A stretch of DNA of 64,000 nt from an uncultured Rhizobium sp. (lineage in GTDB: Bacteria; Pseudomonadota; Alphaproteobacteria; Rhizobiales; Rhizobiaceae). Shown in pieces: positions 63,344 through 64,000 of the stretch. The notes beneath the pieces were generated by a model. The model did no database searches, was not told the origin of the DNA, and saw nothing but the letters and a program-made list of their open reading frames with translations. The position numbers and the translations under genes were made by a program. Position 1 is the stretch's first letter. The number at the start of each line of letters is the position of its first letter. The stretch is taken from positions 186,001 to 250,000 of the forward strand of contig CAMFIF010000002.1 in the NCBI GenBank assembly GCA_945952415.1, read 5' to 3'.

Positions 63344-64000
63344 TCAGCTGTGGAAATCGAGCCCCATTTCGCGGAAGCGCTCGGGGTCGTCGCCCCAGTT
63401 TTCGCGCACCTTCACGAAGAGGAACAGATGCACGGGCTGCTCGAGGATTTCGGAAAGCTCGCGCCGGGCAGCGGTGGAAATCGCCTTGATTGCCTCGCCA
63501 TTCTTGCCGAGCGCGATCTTCTTCTGGCTCTCGCGCTCCACATAGATGACCTGTTCGATGCGGACGGAGCCATCCTTGCGCTCCTCCCACTTCTCGGTTT
63601 CCACATGGGAGGCATAGGGCAGTTCCTGGTGCAGGCGCAGGAACAGCTTCTCGCGGGTGATTTCGGCGGCGAGCTGGCGCATGGGCAGGTCGGAAATCTG
63701 GTCTTCCGGATAGTACCAGGGCCCTTCGGGCAGCGCTTCGGCGAGATAATCCAGGAGGTCGCCGCAGCCGGAACCCGTCGTTGCGGAGATCATGAAGGTC
63801 CTGACGAAGCCGATCTTCTCATTGGCGGCAGCGGCAAGCTTCAGAAGATCCTCCGGGCGCACCCGGTCGATCTTGTTGAGGATCAGCACCTTGGGCTGAT
63901 GCACTTCTTTCAGGCCTTCCAGAATGGCTTCCGCATCGCCGCGCAGGCCGCGCTCGCTGTCGATCAGCAGCGCGATCAGATCGGCATCCTTCGCCCCGCC
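63344..64000 (-). CDS. era: GTPase Era, C-terminal part
   Basis: The frame is open to the window edge, so the N-terminus and the P-loop lie outside. It encodes the end of the GTPase domain ([29 protein letters not shown], then LILNKIDRV with the G4 NKxD motif) and the complete KH domain ([27 protein letters not shown]...[18 protein letters not shown]). Era binds the 3' end of 16S rRNA and checks 30S maturation. recO follows, as expected. Confidence 0.95.
   Translation of the reverse strand, partial: GGAKDADLIALLIDSERGLRGDAEAILEGLKEVHQPKVLILNKIDRVRPEDLLKLAAAANEKIGFVRTFMISATTGSGCGDLLDYLAEALPEGPWYYPEDQISDLPMRQLAAEITREKLFLRLHQELPYASHVETEKWEERKDGSVRIEQVIYVERESQKKIALGKNGEAIKAISTAARRELSEILEQPVHLFLFVKVRENWGDDPERFREMGLDFHS

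Overview
The window is high-GC, densely packed chromosomal DNA of an alphaproteobacterium, almost certainly a member of the Rhizobiaceae/Rhizobiales. The evidence is gene content and order: lptF-lptG-lptD-surA-pdxA-rsmA facing gmk-yicC-mltG-fabF; acpP-fabG-fabD; rpsF-rpsR-DUF2232-rplI-dnaB-alr-radA-cvpA-purF; psd-pssA; nadABC with a NadQ-type regulator; recO-era. I see no rRNA, tRNA, CRISPR array, prophage or insertion sequence. Nearly everything is core housekeeping DNA, with a few accessory patches.

Layout. 1-5.8 kb: ABC-F ATPase, APH(3')-II-like aminoglycoside phosphotransferase, galactose/arabinose dehydrogenase, holC and pepA. 6-13.5 kb: LPS export (lptF, lptG, lptD), a SurA-type chaperone, pdxA and rsmA in one tightly coupled forward block. 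13.5-20.2 kb, reverse strand: fabD, fabG, acpP, fabF (fatty acid synthesis), mltG, yicC and gmk. 20.4-34.1 kb, forward: Tas-like reductase, YecA-like protein, the ribosomal protein operon, dnaB, alr, radA, cvpA, purF, an SDR and cysS. 34.1-34.6 kb: cluster of palindromic REP-type repeats. 34.6-37.8 kb: GFA protein, a 40-residue membrane microprotein, prolyl iminopeptidase and citramalate synthase. 37.8-38.9 kb: hicAB toxin-antitoxin island in AT-richer DNA. 38.9-46.5 kb: rarD, LOG, a large LysM protein, an Atm1-type exporter, psd and pssA. 46.6-49.9 kb: a 44-codon microprotein, an SRAP-domain DNA-protein crosslink protein, a Nudix hydrolase and small unknowns. 50-56.7 kb: ygfZ-HD hydrolase-phosphatase-nadQ, an overlapping operon convergent with nadA-nadB-nadC. 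56.8-59.6 kb: DUF2339 membrane protein gene broken by one in-frame stop. 59.7-64 kb: HD hydrolase, MOSC protein, MFS transporter, recO and the 3' part of era.

Most notable observations: (1) the SRAP protein ends in QMSLF, which fits the bacterial beta-clamp binding pentapeptide, a possible analogue of the PCNA-binding motif of eukaryotic HMCES; (2) a near-perfect 21-bp palindrome precedes nadA, the likely NadQ operator; (3) a 10-bp perfect hairpin buries the ribosome binding site of the MFS transporter; (4) a single TAA splits the DUF2339 gene; (5) the LysM protein contains an internal helical-domain duplication flanking two Ig-like domains; (6) a 44-codon basic microprotein sits between two terminators behind a long inverted repeat. 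Many calls rest on motif recognition alone, since no database search was possible.
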